NCBI GenBank assembly: GCA_964458605.1
Contig: CAYWLS010000009.1
Location: 1-64,000 of the forward strand
DNA: 64,000 nt
Direction: 5' to 3'
From: JBBSNV01 sp964458605
Lineage (GTDB): Bacteria; Pseudomonadota; Alphaproteobacteria; Reyranellales; JAQSWP01
Part shown: in pieces, positions 7,543 to 16,636 of the stretch
How the letters are laid out: every line of letters starts with the position of its first letter
Position numbering within the stretch: the first letter of the stretch is position 1
The notes under the pieces: generated by a model
What the model was told of the DNA's origin: nothing
What the model saw: the letters and a program-made list of their open reading frames with translations, nothing else
The model's database searches: none
Position numbers and translations under genes: made by a program

Positions 7543-9285
7543 TCAACGTTCCAGCATGTGGTTTCCCAGAACCAGCACATCCATCCTGGTGCGCAGGAAA
7601 CAGTCGATCGCCTCTTCCGGCCGGCAAACCACCGGTTCGTTCTCGTTGAAAGAGGTGTTCAGCACCATCGGCACGCCGGTCAACGAACCGAACGCGTCGA
7701 TCAGGTCGTAATAGCGCGGATTGGCCTGCCGCGACACCGTCTGCAGCCTTCCGGTGCCATCGACATGCACCACCGCCGGCACGCGAGACCGGCTGTCCGC
7801 CCGCAGCCGGTAGACCTGCATCATGAAGGGCACGTCATCGTCGGTCTCGAACCATTCGCCGACCCGGTCGCGCAAGATCGACGGCGCGAAAGGTCGGAAC
7901 GATTCGCGCCGCTTGATCTTGAGGTTGAGCACGTCCTTCATGTCGGCGCGACGCGGATCGGCCAGGATCGACCGGTTGCCGAGCGCCCGCGGCCCCCACT
8001 CCATCCGGCCCTGGAACCAGCCCACGACCTTGCCGTCGGCGATGGCCTGCGCTGTGGCCCGAACCACCGACGGATCGTCCAGATGGCTCTGCCGACACCC
8101 TGCCGCGACAATGTCGGAGGCACGCGCAGAGAGGGCCGACCGCAACTCGGCATCGCCGAAATGGGGCCCCCAATAAGCATGATCCATGACGAAGCGGCTG
8201 GCGTCGGGCTTGAGCCGGTGCCACACCGAATAGGCAGCGCCGATCGCGCCGCCGGCATCGCCGCCGGCGGACTGCACATAGCAATGCACGAAGGGCGTGC
8301 GCTCGTAGATCTTGCCGTTGGCCACCGAGTTGTTGGCGCAGCCGCCGGCAACCGCTACCGCCGGCGATTTGCAGCGGCGGTAGAGGGCGTTCAGCAGATT
8401 GAAAAAAGCATTCTCGTAGGCGACCTGCACCGAGCGGGCAACGGCGCGATGGCGGTCGGCAAGCGGCTCGTCGGCACGACGTGCCGGGCCCAGCAATTCC
8501 TCCAGCAGCGGCGTGAAAAGGCGCCCGCTCGAAGGCATTCCGTCGCGCACCTCGTAATTCGCACCCTGGCGGGCATGGGTGAAATAGCGCAGGTCCAGGA
8601 CGAATCCGCCATCTTGCTGCAGATGCAGGATTTGGCCCATCTGCTCGACGAACTCCGGCTCGCCATAGGGGGCAAGCCCCATGACCTTGTATTCGTCGCC
8701 GTAGTTGGGAAACCCGAGATACTGGGTCAGCGTCTCGTAGAAGATGCCCAGCGAATGGGGAAAATACACGCGACCCAGCGGCTCGATGGCCGCGGCGCGC
8801 CCCATCCCCCATGCGGCACTGGAAAAATCGCCGAAGCCGTCGACCGAGACGACCGCCGCCTCCTCGAAGGGCGATACCAGAAACGCCGATGCCAGATGCG
8901 CCTCGTGGTGCTCGATGGCGTGGACCTGCGCAGGGCAGCTCTCGCCCGGAAAGGCCTGGGCCATCCAGTCGGCGATCGAGCGCCACTGCCGGCGATGCTT
9001 CAGCCGGCTGGCCAGCAGCGACAACGAGGGACGCCGCAACGCGACATACGCCAGCTTGCGTACCAGGCTGGCACGGTCGTTGCGGTTGATTGCGATGTGA
9101 TCGAGCTGTTCGACGCCCAGCCCGGCCTCGCGCAGGCAATAGGCGACCGCCTGCTGGGGAAAACCGCCCCAATGCTTGATGCGGCGAAACCGCTCTTCTT
9201 CCGCTGCCGCCACGAGCTGGCCATCGCGCACGATGCACGCGGCGGCGTCGGCATGGAAGGCGTTGATGCCGAGGATCGCCGTCAC
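7543..9285 (-). CDS. Carbamoyltransferase (NodU/CmcH family)
   Basis: A 580-residue O-carbamoyltransferase expected to use carbamoyl phosphate and ATP to carbamoylate a hydroxyl, probably on a sugar of the polysaccharide. The N-terminal Kae1-like domain begins ILGINAFHADAAACIV and carries HHEAHLASAF, whose histidines bind metal, SVDGFGDFSS, and GGCANNSVANGK. The C-terminal domain includes GRMEWGPRALGNRSILADPR and VPMVLNTSFNENEPVV. The GTG start overlaps the stop of the upstream GT2 gene (GTGA), so the two are translationally coupled. An open frame continues upstream of the GTG but only across that glycosyltransferase gene. Confidence 0.9.
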   Translation of the reverse strand: MTAILGINAFHADAAACIVRDGQLVAAAEEERFRRIKHWGGFPQQAVAYCLREAGLGVEQLDHIAINRNDRASLVRKLAYVALRRPSLSLLASRLKHRRQWRSIADWMAQAFPGESCPAQVHAIEHHEAHLASAFLVSPFEEAAVVSVDGFGDFSSAAWGMGRAAAIEPLGRVYFPHSLGIFYETLTQYLGFPNYGDEYKVMGLAPYGEPEFVEQMGQILHLQQDGGFVLDLRYFTHARQGANYEVRDGMPSSGRLFTPLLEELLGPARRADEPLADRHRAVARSVQVAYENAFFNLLNALYRRCKSPAVAVAGGCANNSVANGKIYERTPFVHCYVQSAGGDAGGAIGAAYSVWHRLKPDASRFVMDHAYWGPHFGDAELRSALSARASDIVAAGCRQSHLDDPSVVRATAQAIADGKVVGWFQGRMEWGPRALGNRSILADPRRADMKDVLNLKIKRRESFRPFAPSILRDRVGEWFETDDDVPFMMQVYRLRADSRSRVPAVVHVDGTGRLQTVSRQANPRYYDLIDAFGSLTGVPMVLNTSFNENEPVVCRPEEAIDCFLRTRMDVLVLGNHMLER

Positions 9286-10061
9286 GAGGGCCGGTCTTTC
9301 GCAGGGCCCTCGTGCAAGAGCGTCATCAACAGGATGGCCTCGGCGGTGGCGCGCTGCATCGAATAGAGCCAGCCGGCCCTGCCTTCGAACAGCAGTCCCT
9401 TGCCGAACAGGCAATAGAGGAACGCAAGCGGCGGCCCCAGACGCAGCCGCCGCAGTCGATCGGCCCAGTCGAGGTTCCGCCACGACGTGGTGCGCAATTT
9501 GATCGCCTCCAATGCCATATATCTGGCCTGGGACTGGAGCCATCGCTCGGTCGATTTGCGATCGTCGTGCAGCAGCTTGGCGCGCATGGCGCCGACATCG
9601 CCGTCGCAGATCAGCCGCTGGGTATGGCCATCCTGCACGAAACGCGCTCCTTGGCGACGCGCCAGAACGATGGCGGGCGGATAGAGCGAGGCCCGCAGCG
9701 GCCGGCCATCGATGCAATAGGCGAAGCCGGCGCGAAAGCCCGACACGGCTTCGCCGGCTAGCGCCGCCAGTTCTTCCACAAACGGTTCCGTCGCGATGTG
9801 GTCGGCGTCAAGAACCAGAACCCAATCCGTGTCCACGCCGGTTTCATTCAGGGCGTAAGTCCATTGCGCGGCGTGGGTGTCGAACCGGCGCACGTGGAAA
9901 CTGGCATTGGCAAATCGTCCGACCAGCTCGGCGGTCTGGTCCGTGCTGCCGCTGTCGACCACCACCACGCGACGCGCCCATCGCAGCGCAGCGAGGCTGC
10001 GCTCGATATTGGCGGCCTCGTTGAAGGTCAAGATGATGGGGGTGATCGCCGAGAGTTGCAT
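9282..10061 (-). CDS. GT2-family glycosyltransferase
   Basis: A 259-residue GT-A fold enzyme of the WaaE/KdtX-like subgroup. It begins ITPIILTFNEAANIERSL and has the nucleotide-binding VVVVDSGSTDQT and the DXD-type metal site LVLDADHI. A hydrophobic stretch near the C-terminus (PPLAFLYCLFGKGLLF) may anchor it at the membrane. I chose the ATG at 10061 because similarity starts just after it; an upstream in-frame start would add 14 residues. It is coupled to the carbamoyltransferase by a 4-base overlap, suggesting that the transferred sugar is the one carbamoylated, though that is inference. Confidence 0.82.
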   Translation of the reverse strand: MQLSAITPIILTFNEAANIERSLAALRWARRVVVVDSGSTDQTAELVGRFANASFHVRRFDTHAAQWTYALNETGVDTDWVLVLDADHIATEPFVEELAALAGEAVSGFRAGFAYCIDGRPLRASLYPPAIVLARRQGARFVQDGHTQRLICDGDVGAMRAKLLHDDRKSTERWLQSQARYMALEAIKLRTTSWRNLDWADRLRRLRLGPPLAFLYCLFGKGLLFEGRAGWLYSMQRATAEAILLMTLLHEGPAKDRPS

Positions 10062-10079
10062 GCGAGAAGGTTGGCGGCA

Positions 10080-10142
10080 TTGACGTTTCAAATATATATC
10101 CAACGATACGCCGTTGATATAACGTTGTTTTTATGGTAGAGG
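10080..10142. promoter_or_regulatory. AT-rich divergent control region with inverted repeat
   Basis: Between the minus-strand GT2 gene and the plus-strand phosphotransferase lies the most AT-rich stretch of the locus. It contains TTGACG (10080-10085), an alternating TA run (10092-10098), and an inverted repeat CAACG / CGTTG with a 6-base spacer (10101-10116), followed by AACGTT (10121-10126). Promoters for both directions are likely here and the repeat may be an operator. No single -35/-10 pair is convincing. Confidence 0.4.
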
Positions 10143-10176
10143 CACCTGGTTTTGCAAAGTCCCGCGCCAGGGGCCG

Positions 10177-11625
10177 ATGGATCCGATCGCGCAAAAGTCC
10201 ACAATCGCAACGACGCCTGTCTCCGCACCGGTGGTGCGGCTGGTGTTCCGTGTCGCCGATGTGGGCGTTGTCATTCTGGCGGGCTTCATAAGCTTCTGCC
10301 TCTATGTCGATGGCGGCCTGGAAAGCTTCGACGGCACCTACGCCATGGGCATTGGCCTTGCCGCCCTGCTCAGCGTCAACATCTTTCCGCTGTTCGGTTT
10401 TTACGACGAGCGATACTGGCGCAACTGGTTCCGCCAGCTGGCCCGGCCGCTATTCGCCTGGATGGTAGTGATGGCGCTGCTGATCGTCGCCGCCTTCGTC
10501 GCCAAGCTGTCCTCCAATTTTTCGCGCGGCTGGACCATTCTCTGGTTCCTTCTGGCCTGTGGCGGCCTGGTGATCGTGCGGCTGGTGCTGAGGGCGTTGC
10601 TGGCGCGCTGGGCGGAGTTGGGCCGCCTGACCAAGACCGTCGCGATCGTCGGCGCCACGCCGATTGCCATGCGGCTGATCGATCATCTGACCCGCCTGCC
10701 GGCCAGCGAGATTTCCCTTCTGGGCATCTACGACGATCGCCCCGATGCCGGTGCCACGGTAGCCGGCGCATCCGTCCCCTTCCTCGGGACCGTCGACACG
10801 CTGCTGAGCGATGCGCGCGCCAGCCGGATCGACCAGGTCGTCGTCGCCCTGCCCTGGTCGGAGGAAAGCGAAATCATCGCCATTCTCAAACGGCTGTGGG
10901 CATTGCCGCTGGATATCAGGCTGGCTCCCGATCTGGTCGGTTTCCGCCTGGCGCATTGTTCGTTCGGCAACATCGGCAACGTGCCGGTCATCAACGTGTT
11001 CGATCGCCCGCTGGCCGACGAGAAGATGCTGCTGAAGCGGGTAGAAGATTACGCCGTCGCCAGCGCCATGCTGCTGTTGCTGTCTCCGGTCATGCTGCTG
11101 ATCGCGCTGGCAGTCAAGCTGACCAGCCGCGGACCGGTCCTGTTCCGCCAGCATCGCTTCGGCTTCAACAACCAGCGCATCAGCGTCTACAAGTTCCGCA
11201 CGATGCACGTGGACCACGAGGAAGCGCCGGGCGTGTTGAACCAGGCCACCAGGATCGACCCGCGCGTGACCCCGCTCGGTCGCCTGCTGCGGCGCACCAG
11301 CCTCGACGAGTTGCCGCAACTGTTCAATGTGCTGAACGGCACCATGTCGCTTGTCGGTCCCCGGCCCCATGCCATGGGTACCCGCGCCGCCGACGTGCTG
11401 TTCGAGGATGCGGTGGCCGAGTACGCCGCCCGGCATCGCGTCAAGCCCGGTCTCACCGGCTGGGCGCAGGTAAATGGGTGGCGCGGCGAAACCGACACCC
11501 TGGAGAAAATCCAGCGCCGCGTCGAACACGATCTTTTCTATATCGAGAACTGGTCGCTGCGGCTGGATATCAAGATCCTGCTGCTGACCCTGGGCGAGGT
11601 GCTGCGCCGACGCAACGCCTGGTAG
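10177..11625 (+). CDS. Undecaprenyl-phosphate sugar phosphotransferase (WcaJ/ExoY-type PHPT)
   Basis: This 482-residue polyprenyl phosphate hexose-1-phosphate transferase should start the polysaccharide repeat by moving a sugar-1-phosphate onto undecaprenyl phosphate at the inner membrane. Four to five hydrophobic helices fill about 20-140. A Rossmann-like domain follows (TVAIVGATPIAMRLIDHL, about 150-260). The catalytic C-terminal domain starts with a membrane re-entrant helix (about 290-310). It contains GPVLFRQHRFGFN, YKFRTM, RIDPRVTPLGRLLRRTSLDELPQL in two blocks, and SLVGPRPH. Context with ManC, GDP-mannose epimerase and UDP-sugar enzymes fits. The first sugar (glucose or galactose) is not decidable. 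Confidence 0.9.
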   Translation: MDPIAQKSTIATTPVSAPVVRLVFRVADVGVVILAGFISFCLYVDGGLESFDGTYAMGIGLAALLSVNIFPLFGFYDERYWRNWFRQLARPLFAWMVVMALLIVAAFVAKLSSNFSRGWTILWFLLACGGLVIVRLVLRALLARWAELGRLTKTVAIVGATPIAMRLIDHLTRLPASEISLLGIYDDRPDAGATVAGASVPFLGTVDTLLSDARASRIDQVVVALPWSEESEIIAILKRLWALPLDIRLAPDLVGFRLAHCSFGNIGNVPVINVFDRPLADEKMLLKRVEDYAVASAMLLLLSPVMLLIALAVKLTSRGPVLFRQHRFGFNNQRISVYKFRTMHVDHEEAPGVLNQATRIDPRVTPLGRLLRRTSLDELPQLFNVLNGTMSLVGPRPHAMGTRAADVLFEDAVAEYAARHRVKPGLTGWAQVNGWRGETDTLEKIQRRVEHDLFYIENWSLRLDIKILLLTLGEVLRRRNAW

Positions 11626-11699
11626 TCGCGCCGCTTTATTTCGCCTTTCCCGGCCTGTGTCGATTGGTGTATGGACTGACGCCCCGCAGAGGATCGGCG

Positions 11700-12494
11700 A
11701 TGGATCATCTTGACCGGCTGGAAAGCCAGAGCATTTACATCCTGCGCGAAGCCAATGCCCGCATCGCCAAGCTCGGCATGCTGTGGTCGCTCGGCAAGGA
11801 TTCCAACGTCATGGTGTGGCTGGCCAAGAAAGCGTTCTTCGGCCAGGTGCCCTTCCCGGTGATGCATATCGACACCGGCAAGAAATTTCCCGAGATGTAC
11901 GCCTTCCGCGACCGCTACGCCAAGGAGTGGAATCTCGACCTGCGGCTGGGCCAGTGCCCGCCGATCGAGGAGATCGATCCCACCTTGCCGCCGGCGGCGC
12001 GTTCCGCCGCGCGCAAGACCGTTGGGCTGAAGCGCTTCATCGAGAAGGAAGGCTACACCGGGATCATCGCCGGCATCCGGCGCGACGAGGAAAGCATCCG
12101 CGCCAAGGAGCGCGTATTCAGCCCGCGCGCCGAAGGCGGCGCCTGGAACTTCCGCGACCAGCCGCCCGAGTTCTGGGATTTGTTCCACACCGACTACCCG
12201 CCCGGCGTGCATGTGCGCATCCATCCGCTGCTGCAATGGCGCGAGATCGACATCTGGCACTACATTCGCCGCGAAGGCATCCCGGTGGTCGATCTGTACT
12301 TCGCCAAGAACGGCAAGCGCTACCGCTCGCTGGGCGATCAGGACATCACCTCCCCGATGGCCAGCACCGCCGACACCCTGGACGCCATCATCGCCGAACT
12401 CGAATCGACCAAACAGTCCGAGCGCGCCGGCCGGGCCATGGATCACGAGGCCGAAGACTCTTTCGAACGGCTGCGCAGCGCGGGCTATATGTGA
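11700..12494 (+). CDS. cysD: Sulfate adenylyltransferase subunit 2 (CysD/NodP-like), divergent short form
   Basis: A 264-residue PP-loop ATPase that, with CysN, should make adenylyl sulfate from ATP and sulfate. The PP-loop SLGKDS is at 30-35 and the family motif RRDEESIRAKERVFSPR follows. It is shorter than E. coli CysD (302 aa). After RYRSLG (near 207-212) it continues DQDITSPMAS, where canonical CysD/NodP has a CWPLTGAVES-like sequence, so it is a divergent member. GAGG precedes the ATG. Its stop overlaps the CysNC start. No CysH or sulfite reductase gene is near; glycosyltransferases flank the pair, suggesting sulfate activation for glycan sulfation. Confidence 0.85.
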   Translation: MDHLDRLESQSIYILREANARIAKLGMLWSLGKDSNVMVWLAKKAFFGQVPFPVMHIDTGKKFPEMYAFRDRYAKEWNLDLRLGQCPPIEEIDPTLPPAARSAARKTVGLKRFIEKEGYTGIIAGIRRDEESIRAKERVFSPRAEGGAWNFRDQPPEFWDLFHTDYPPGVHVRIHPLLQWREIDIWHYIRREGIPVVDLYFAKNGKRYRSLGDQDITSPMASTADTLDAIIAELESTKQSERAGRAMDHEAEDSFERLRSAGYM

Positions 12495-14347
12495 TGGCCA
12501 AGGACAGCATCCGCCTGGTGATCGTGGGCGAAGTCGATCACGGCAAATCCACCCTGGTCGGCCGCCTGCTCTACGAGACCGGCTCCCTGCCCGAGGGCAA
12601 GGTCGAGGCGCTGCAGGAGATCTGCCGCAAGCGCGGCCGGCCGATGGAGTGGGCCTTCCTGCTCGACGCCTTCCAGGCCGAGCGCGACCAGGGCATCACC
12701 ATCGACACCACCCATATCTGGTTCGCCACGCCGCGCCACCAATTCGTGCTGGTGGATGCGCCCGGCCACCACGAGTTCGTGCGCAACATGGTGACCGGCG
12801 CGGCACAGAGCGATGCCGCGCTGCTGCTGATCGACGCCGCCGAGGGTCTGCGCGCCCAGACCCGCCGCCATGCCCGCCTGCTGGGCCTGCTGGGCGTACG
12901 CCAGGTCGTCGCCGCCATCAACAAGATGGACCTGGTCGGCTACGACCAGGCCCGGTACCAGTCGCTGGCGCAGGAAGCGCAAAGCCTGCTGGGCGAGATC
13001 GGCATCGACATCGCCGCCATCGTGCCGCTGGTGGCGCGCGACGGCGACAACGTCACCCGGCGCTCGGCGAACATGACCTGGTACTCCGGCCACACCCTGG
13101 TCGAAGCGCTGGACCGGTTCACGCCGCCCACCACCCAGGAAGCCCGACCGCTGCGCATCCCGGTGCAGGACGTCTATCGCATCGACGACCGGCGCATCAT
13201 CGCCGGCCGGGTCGAGAGCGGCGTGTTGAAGGTTGGCGATGCGGTGCTGTTCTCGCCGTCCAACCGCAAGGCCCGCGTGCGCAGCATCGAGACCTGGCCC
13301 GACAAGGCGGCGGTCAGCCAGGCCAGCGCCGGCCAGGCAGTCGGCTTCACCCTGGACGAGCAGGCTTTCGTCGAGCGCGGCGTGGTGGTCAGCCACGAAG
13401 AAGACGCGCCGGTCGAGACCAACGAATTGCGCGCGCGCATCTTCTGGTTCGGCCCCAAGATCCTGTCGCTGGGCCAGACCCTCGCATTGCGCATCGGCAC
13501 CGCCCAGACCCGCGCCCAGCTGATCGACATCGAGCGTCGCATCGGACCGGAAATGGTCGAGAGCGGCGGCGGAGCCATCGAGCGCAACGGCATCGCCGAT
13601 GTCAGGTTTCGCCTGGCCGAGATCATTCCCGTCGATTCCCATGACAGCCTGCCCAACACCGGCCGCTTCGCCCTACTCGACAGCTACGATGTGATGGGCG
13701 GCGGCATCGTCGACCTGCGCGACATTCCCGACCAGCGCGGCCTGCTGCTGCAGACGGTCGGCAATCTCTACGCGGTCGACCATGCGGTGCCGGCCAGCGC
13801 CCGGGGCCAGCGCAACGGCCATCGCGGCATGGTGGTGTGGCTGACCGGTCTGTCCGGGGCCGGCAAATCCACGCTCGGCATGGCGCTGGAGCGCATGCTG
13901 TTCGAGCGCGGCTACCAGACCTATGTGCTGGACGGCGACAACGTGCGGCGCGGCCTGAACGCCGATCTGTCGTTCTCCGCCAACGATCGCACCGAAAACA
14001 TCCGCCGCGTCGCCGAGGCGGCGGCGCTGTTCGCCGATGCCGGCATGATCGTCATCACCGCCTTCATCTCGCCCTATCGCGCCGGCCGCGACCATGCGCG
14101 CAAGGCCGCCGGCGAAGGCCGGTTCAGCGAAGTCTACGTCAAGGCATCCCTGGAAGCCTGCGAGCGGCGCGACCCCAAGGGCCTGTACGTGAAGGCCCGC
14201 GCCGGCAAGATCGCCGAGTTCACCGGCGTCTCCTCCACCTACGAGGAGCCCGAAGCGCCCGATCTGGTGCTCGACACCGAGGCGATGAACATCGAGGAAA
14301 CGCTGCGCACGCTCTATACTTACGTGATCGGGCGCGTAAAGACGTAA
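12494..14347 (+). CDS. cysNC: Bifunctional CysN-CysC: sulfate adenylyltransferase GTPase subunit and adenylyl-sulfate kinase
   Basis: A 617-residue fusion like NodQ. The N-terminal EF-Tu-like GTPase has VDHGKST (14-20), DAPGHHEFVRN and NKMD. Beta-barrel domains follow to about 435. The C-terminal APS kinase carries its own P-loop GLSGAGKST (about 452-460), DGDNVRRGLN and ITAFISPYR. Together with CysD it would make PAPS from sulfate, ATP and GTP. The G1 region reads VDHG rather than the usual VDDG, and the following segment differs from assimilatory CysN. The ATG overlaps the CysD stop by one base, so translation is coupled. PAPS here most likely feeds a glycan sulfotransferase, which is not in the window. 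Confidence 0.9.
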   Translation: MAKDSIRLVIVGEVDHGKSTLVGRLLYETGSLPEGKVEALQEICRKRGRPMEWAFLLDAFQAERDQGITIDTTHIWFATPRHQFVLVDAPGHHEFVRNMVTGAAQSDAALLLIDAAEGLRAQTRRHARLLGLLGVRQVVAAINKMDLVGYDQARYQSLAQEAQSLLGEIGIDIAAIVPLVARDGDNVTRRSANMTWYSGHTLVEALDRFTPPTTQEARPLRIPVQDVYRIDDRRIIAGRVESGVLKVGDAVLFSPSNRKARVRSIETWPDKAAVSQASAGQAVGFTLDEQAFVERGVVVSHEEDAPVETNELRARIFWFGPKILSLGQTLALRIGTAQTRAQLIDIERRIGPEMVESGGGAIERNGIADVRFRLAEIIPVDSHDSLPNTGRFALLDSYDVMGGGIVDLRDIPDQRGLLLQTVGNLYAVDHAVPASARGQRNGHRGMVVWLTGLSGAGKSTLGMALERMLFERGYQTYVLDGDNVRRGLNADLSFSANDRTENIRRVAEAAALFADAGMIVITAFISPYRAGRDHARKAAGEGRFSEVYVKASLEACERRDPKGLYVKARAGKIAEFTGVSSTYEEPEAPDLVLDTEAMNIEETLRTLYTYVIGRVKT

Positions 14348-14368
14348 CAGCGCGATCGAAAGGCCGCC

Positions 14369-15592
14369 TTGCGCATCCTGCTGCACGACTATTCCGGCCA
14401 TCCGTTCCAGGTCGAACTGTCGCGCGAGTTGGCGCGGCGCGGCCATGCCGTGCTGCACCTCTATTCCAGCGCCATCCCCTCGCCGCGCGGCCGCCTGCAG
14501 CGCGAACCCGGCGATGCCGAAGGACTGGCGATCGAAGGCGTCGGTATCGGCGGCGCCATCGACAAGTATGGCTTCGCGCGACGCTGGTTCCAGGAACGCC
14601 GCTACGCCGGCAAACTCGCCGTGCGTATCGCCGCTTTCGCGCCCGATGCGGTGATCAGCGGCAATGCGCCGCCGCATGTGCAGCTGGCAGCGCAGCGGAC
14701 GGCACACGCCGGCAAAGCCCGCTTCGTTTTCTGGCTGCAGGACCTCTATGGCGAGGCGGCCCAACGCATCCTGCCCAAGCGGCTGAAACTGGCCGGCAGC
14801 CTGGCCGCGCGCTGGCTGACATCGGCCGAGGCGGCCTGCCTGCGGCGCAGCGATGCGGTGGTGGCGATCACCGAGGATTTCGTGCCGCTGCTGCAGCGCC
14901 ATGGCGTGGACGGCAGGCGTATCGCCGTGATCGAGAACTGGAGCCCGCTGGACGAGATCGCGCCGCGGCCCAAGGACAATCGCTGGAGCCGGCGCCACCA
15001 GCTCAGCGACACCGCCAATCTGATCTATGCCGGCACCTTGGGGCTGAAACACAACCCCAGCCTGCTGGCAACGCTGGCCGAAGCCGTGGCGGACCGTCCC
15101 GACGCGCGCGTGGTGGTGGCTTCCGAAGGATTGGGCGCCGACTATCTGGCCGCCGCCAAGCGGGACCGCCAGCTCGGCCGCCTGGTGCTGCTGCCGTTCC
15201 AGGATTTCGCCGACCTGCCCGACATGCTGGGCGCCGCCGACGCGGCGCTGGCGCTGCTCGAACCCGATGCCGGGGTGTTTTCGGTGCCGTCGAAGGTTCT
15301 GACCTATCTGGCAGCCGGCCGGCCGATCGTGGGCGCCATGCCGAGGGCCAATCTGGCTGCCCGGCTGATCGAGCGCGAACGGGCCGGGCTGGTGGTGGCG
15401 CCCGACGATCCGCGCGCCTTCGTCGCGTCGTGCCGGCGGCTGCTGGACGATGCCGGCCAACGCCAGGCCATGGCGACCAACGGCCGCGCCTATGCCGAAC
15501 GGCATTTCGCCATCGGCCCGATCGCCGAGCGCTTCCTGGCGCTGCTGCAGACGTCCGAAAATCAGGTCGCAAATAGCAACGCAACGCGTTAG
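14369..15592 (+). CDS. GT4-family glycosyltransferase
   Basis: A 407-residue GT-B glycosyltransferase. The N-terminus RILLHDYSGHPFQVELSRELARRGH is a typical acceptor-domain start. The donor domain holds LIYAGTLGLKHNPSLL and, in place of a strict EX7E, EPDAGVFSVPSKVLTYLAAGRPIV. That variant is common in WbpH/WcaI-like enzymes. The TTG start is preceded by GAAAGG at good spacing. It begins 21 bases after CysNC and 27 before the epimerase gene, so it belongs to the same plus-strand operon, and its acceptor may carry the sulfated residue. Confidence 0.83.
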   Translation: MRILLHDYSGHPFQVELSRELARRGHAVLHLYSSAIPSPRGRLQREPGDAEGLAIEGVGIGGAIDKYGFARRWFQERRYAGKLAVRIAAFAPDAVISGNAPPHVQLAAQRTAHAGKARFVFWLQDLYGEAAQRILPKRLKLAGSLAARWLTSAEAACLRRSDAVVAITEDFVPLLQRHGVDGRRIAVIENWSPLDEIAPRPKDNRWSRRHQLSDTANLIYAGTLGLKHNPSLLATLAEAVADRPDARVVVASEGLGADYLAAAKRDRQLGRLVLLPFQDFADLPDMLGAADAALALLEPDAGVFSVPSKVLTYLAAGRPIVGAMPRANLAARLIERERAGLVVAPDDPRAFVASCRRLLDDAGQRQAMATNGRAYAERHFAIGPIAERFLALLQTSENQVANSNATR

Positions 15593-15618
15593 AATATAAG
15601 GAAATTTAAGGGGATATC

Positions 15619-16617
15619 ATGGGGTCCAACGACATCGTCGTGGTTGCCGGCGGCGGCGGATTCATCGGCGGCCATCTGGTGCGATATCTGCAGGCGCATG
15701 GCCACAGCCGGGTCCGCGCCGTCGATATCAAGCCGCTCAACCAATGGCATCAGGTCTCGCCCGAAGCGGAGAATCTGCGCCTAGACCTCAGCACGATCGA
15801 GGCCTGCCGCAAGGCCCTGGCCGGCAGCGCCGCGGTCTACAATCTGGCCGCCGACATGGGCGGCATGGGCTTCATCGAGACCCACAAGGCCGAGTGCATG
15901 CTGTCGGTGCTGATCAACACCCACCTGCTGATGGCCGCGCGGGAAGCTGGAACGCGCCGCTTCTTCTTCTCCTCGTCTGCCTGCGTCTACGCCGCCGACA
16001 AGCAGACCGACGCCAATGTCACGGCGCTGCGCGAGGCGGACGCCTACCCCGCCATGCCGGAGGATGGTTACGGCTGGGAGAAGCTGTTCAGCGAGCGCAT
16101 GTGCCGCCATTTCACGGAAGATTTCGGCATCGTCACCCGTGTGGCGCGCTACCACAACGTCTATGGCCCCTGGGGCACCTACGACGGCGGGCGCGAGAAG
16201 GCGCCGGCCGCGATCTGCCGCAAGGTGATCGAGGCCAAACAGTCGGGCAAGCATGAGATCGAGATCTGGGGCGACGGCGAGCAGACGCGCAGCTTCATGT
16301 ATATCGACGATTGCCTGATCGGCTCGACCCGGCTGATGGACAGCGCGGTAGCCGAGCCGATCAACATCGGCAGCGACGAGCTGGTCACCATCAACCGGCT
16401 GGTCGACATCGCCGAACGGATCGGCGGCATCAAGCTCAAGCGCCGCTACAAGCTCGACGCGCCCAAGGGCGTGCGCGGACGCAACAGCGACAACACCCTG
16501 ATCAAGGCGCGGCTGGGCTGGGCGCCCTCGATCACCCTGCAGGAGGGGCTGGAAAAGACCTATCGCTGGATCCACGACCAGATGACCGAGTCCGGGCGGC
16601 GCCAGGCCGTCGGCTGA
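15619..16617 (+). CDS. GDP-mannose 3,5-epimerase-like extended SDR
   Basis: A 332-residue NAD-dependent extended SDR that closely follows the plant GDP-mannose 3,5-epimerase pattern. It has GGGGFIGGHLV near 11-21, NLAADMGGMGFIE, SSSACVY (about 117-123), and the catalytic pair Y151 and K155 in YGWEK. It continues with YHNVYGPWGTYDGGREKAPAA, split here as GPWGTYDGGREKAPAA after the Asn-Val-Tyr, then GDGEQTRSF and GVRGRNSDN. These enzymes convert GDP-D-mannose to GDP-L-galactose or GDP-L-gulose. The next gene makes GDP-mannose, which supports the assignment. AAGGGG precedes the ATG. A related 4-epimerase activity cannot be excluded. Confidence 0.82.
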   Translation: MGSNDIVVVAGGGGFIGGHLVRYLQAHGHSRVRAVDIKPLNQWHQVSPEAENLRLDLSTIEACRKALAGSAAVYNLAADMGGMGFIETHKAECMLSVLINTHLLMAAREAGTRRFFFSSSACVYAADKQTDANVTALREADAYPAMPEDGYGWEKLFSERMCRHFTEDFGIVTRVARYHNVYGPWGTYDGGREKAPAAICRKVIEAKQSGKHEIEIWGDGEQTRSFMYIDDCLIGSTRLMDSAVAEPINIGSDELVTINRLVDIAERIGGIKLKRRYKLDAPKGVRGRNSDNTLIKARLGWAPSITLQEGLEKTYRWIHDQMTESGRRQAVG

Positions 16618-16636
16618 GCTTGCCGGCGCGGGCGAC

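Noticed and set aside
7537..7553. Hairpin TGGAAC / GTTCCA between convergent genes
   Set aside because: The stem is short, overlaps the carbamoyltransferase stop region and lacks a T-run on either strand.
10152..11699. Upstream extension of CysD in frame through the PHPT gene
   Set aside because: The region is read in another frame as the complete PHPT; CysD similarity begins at the ATG at 11700 with GAGG ahead.
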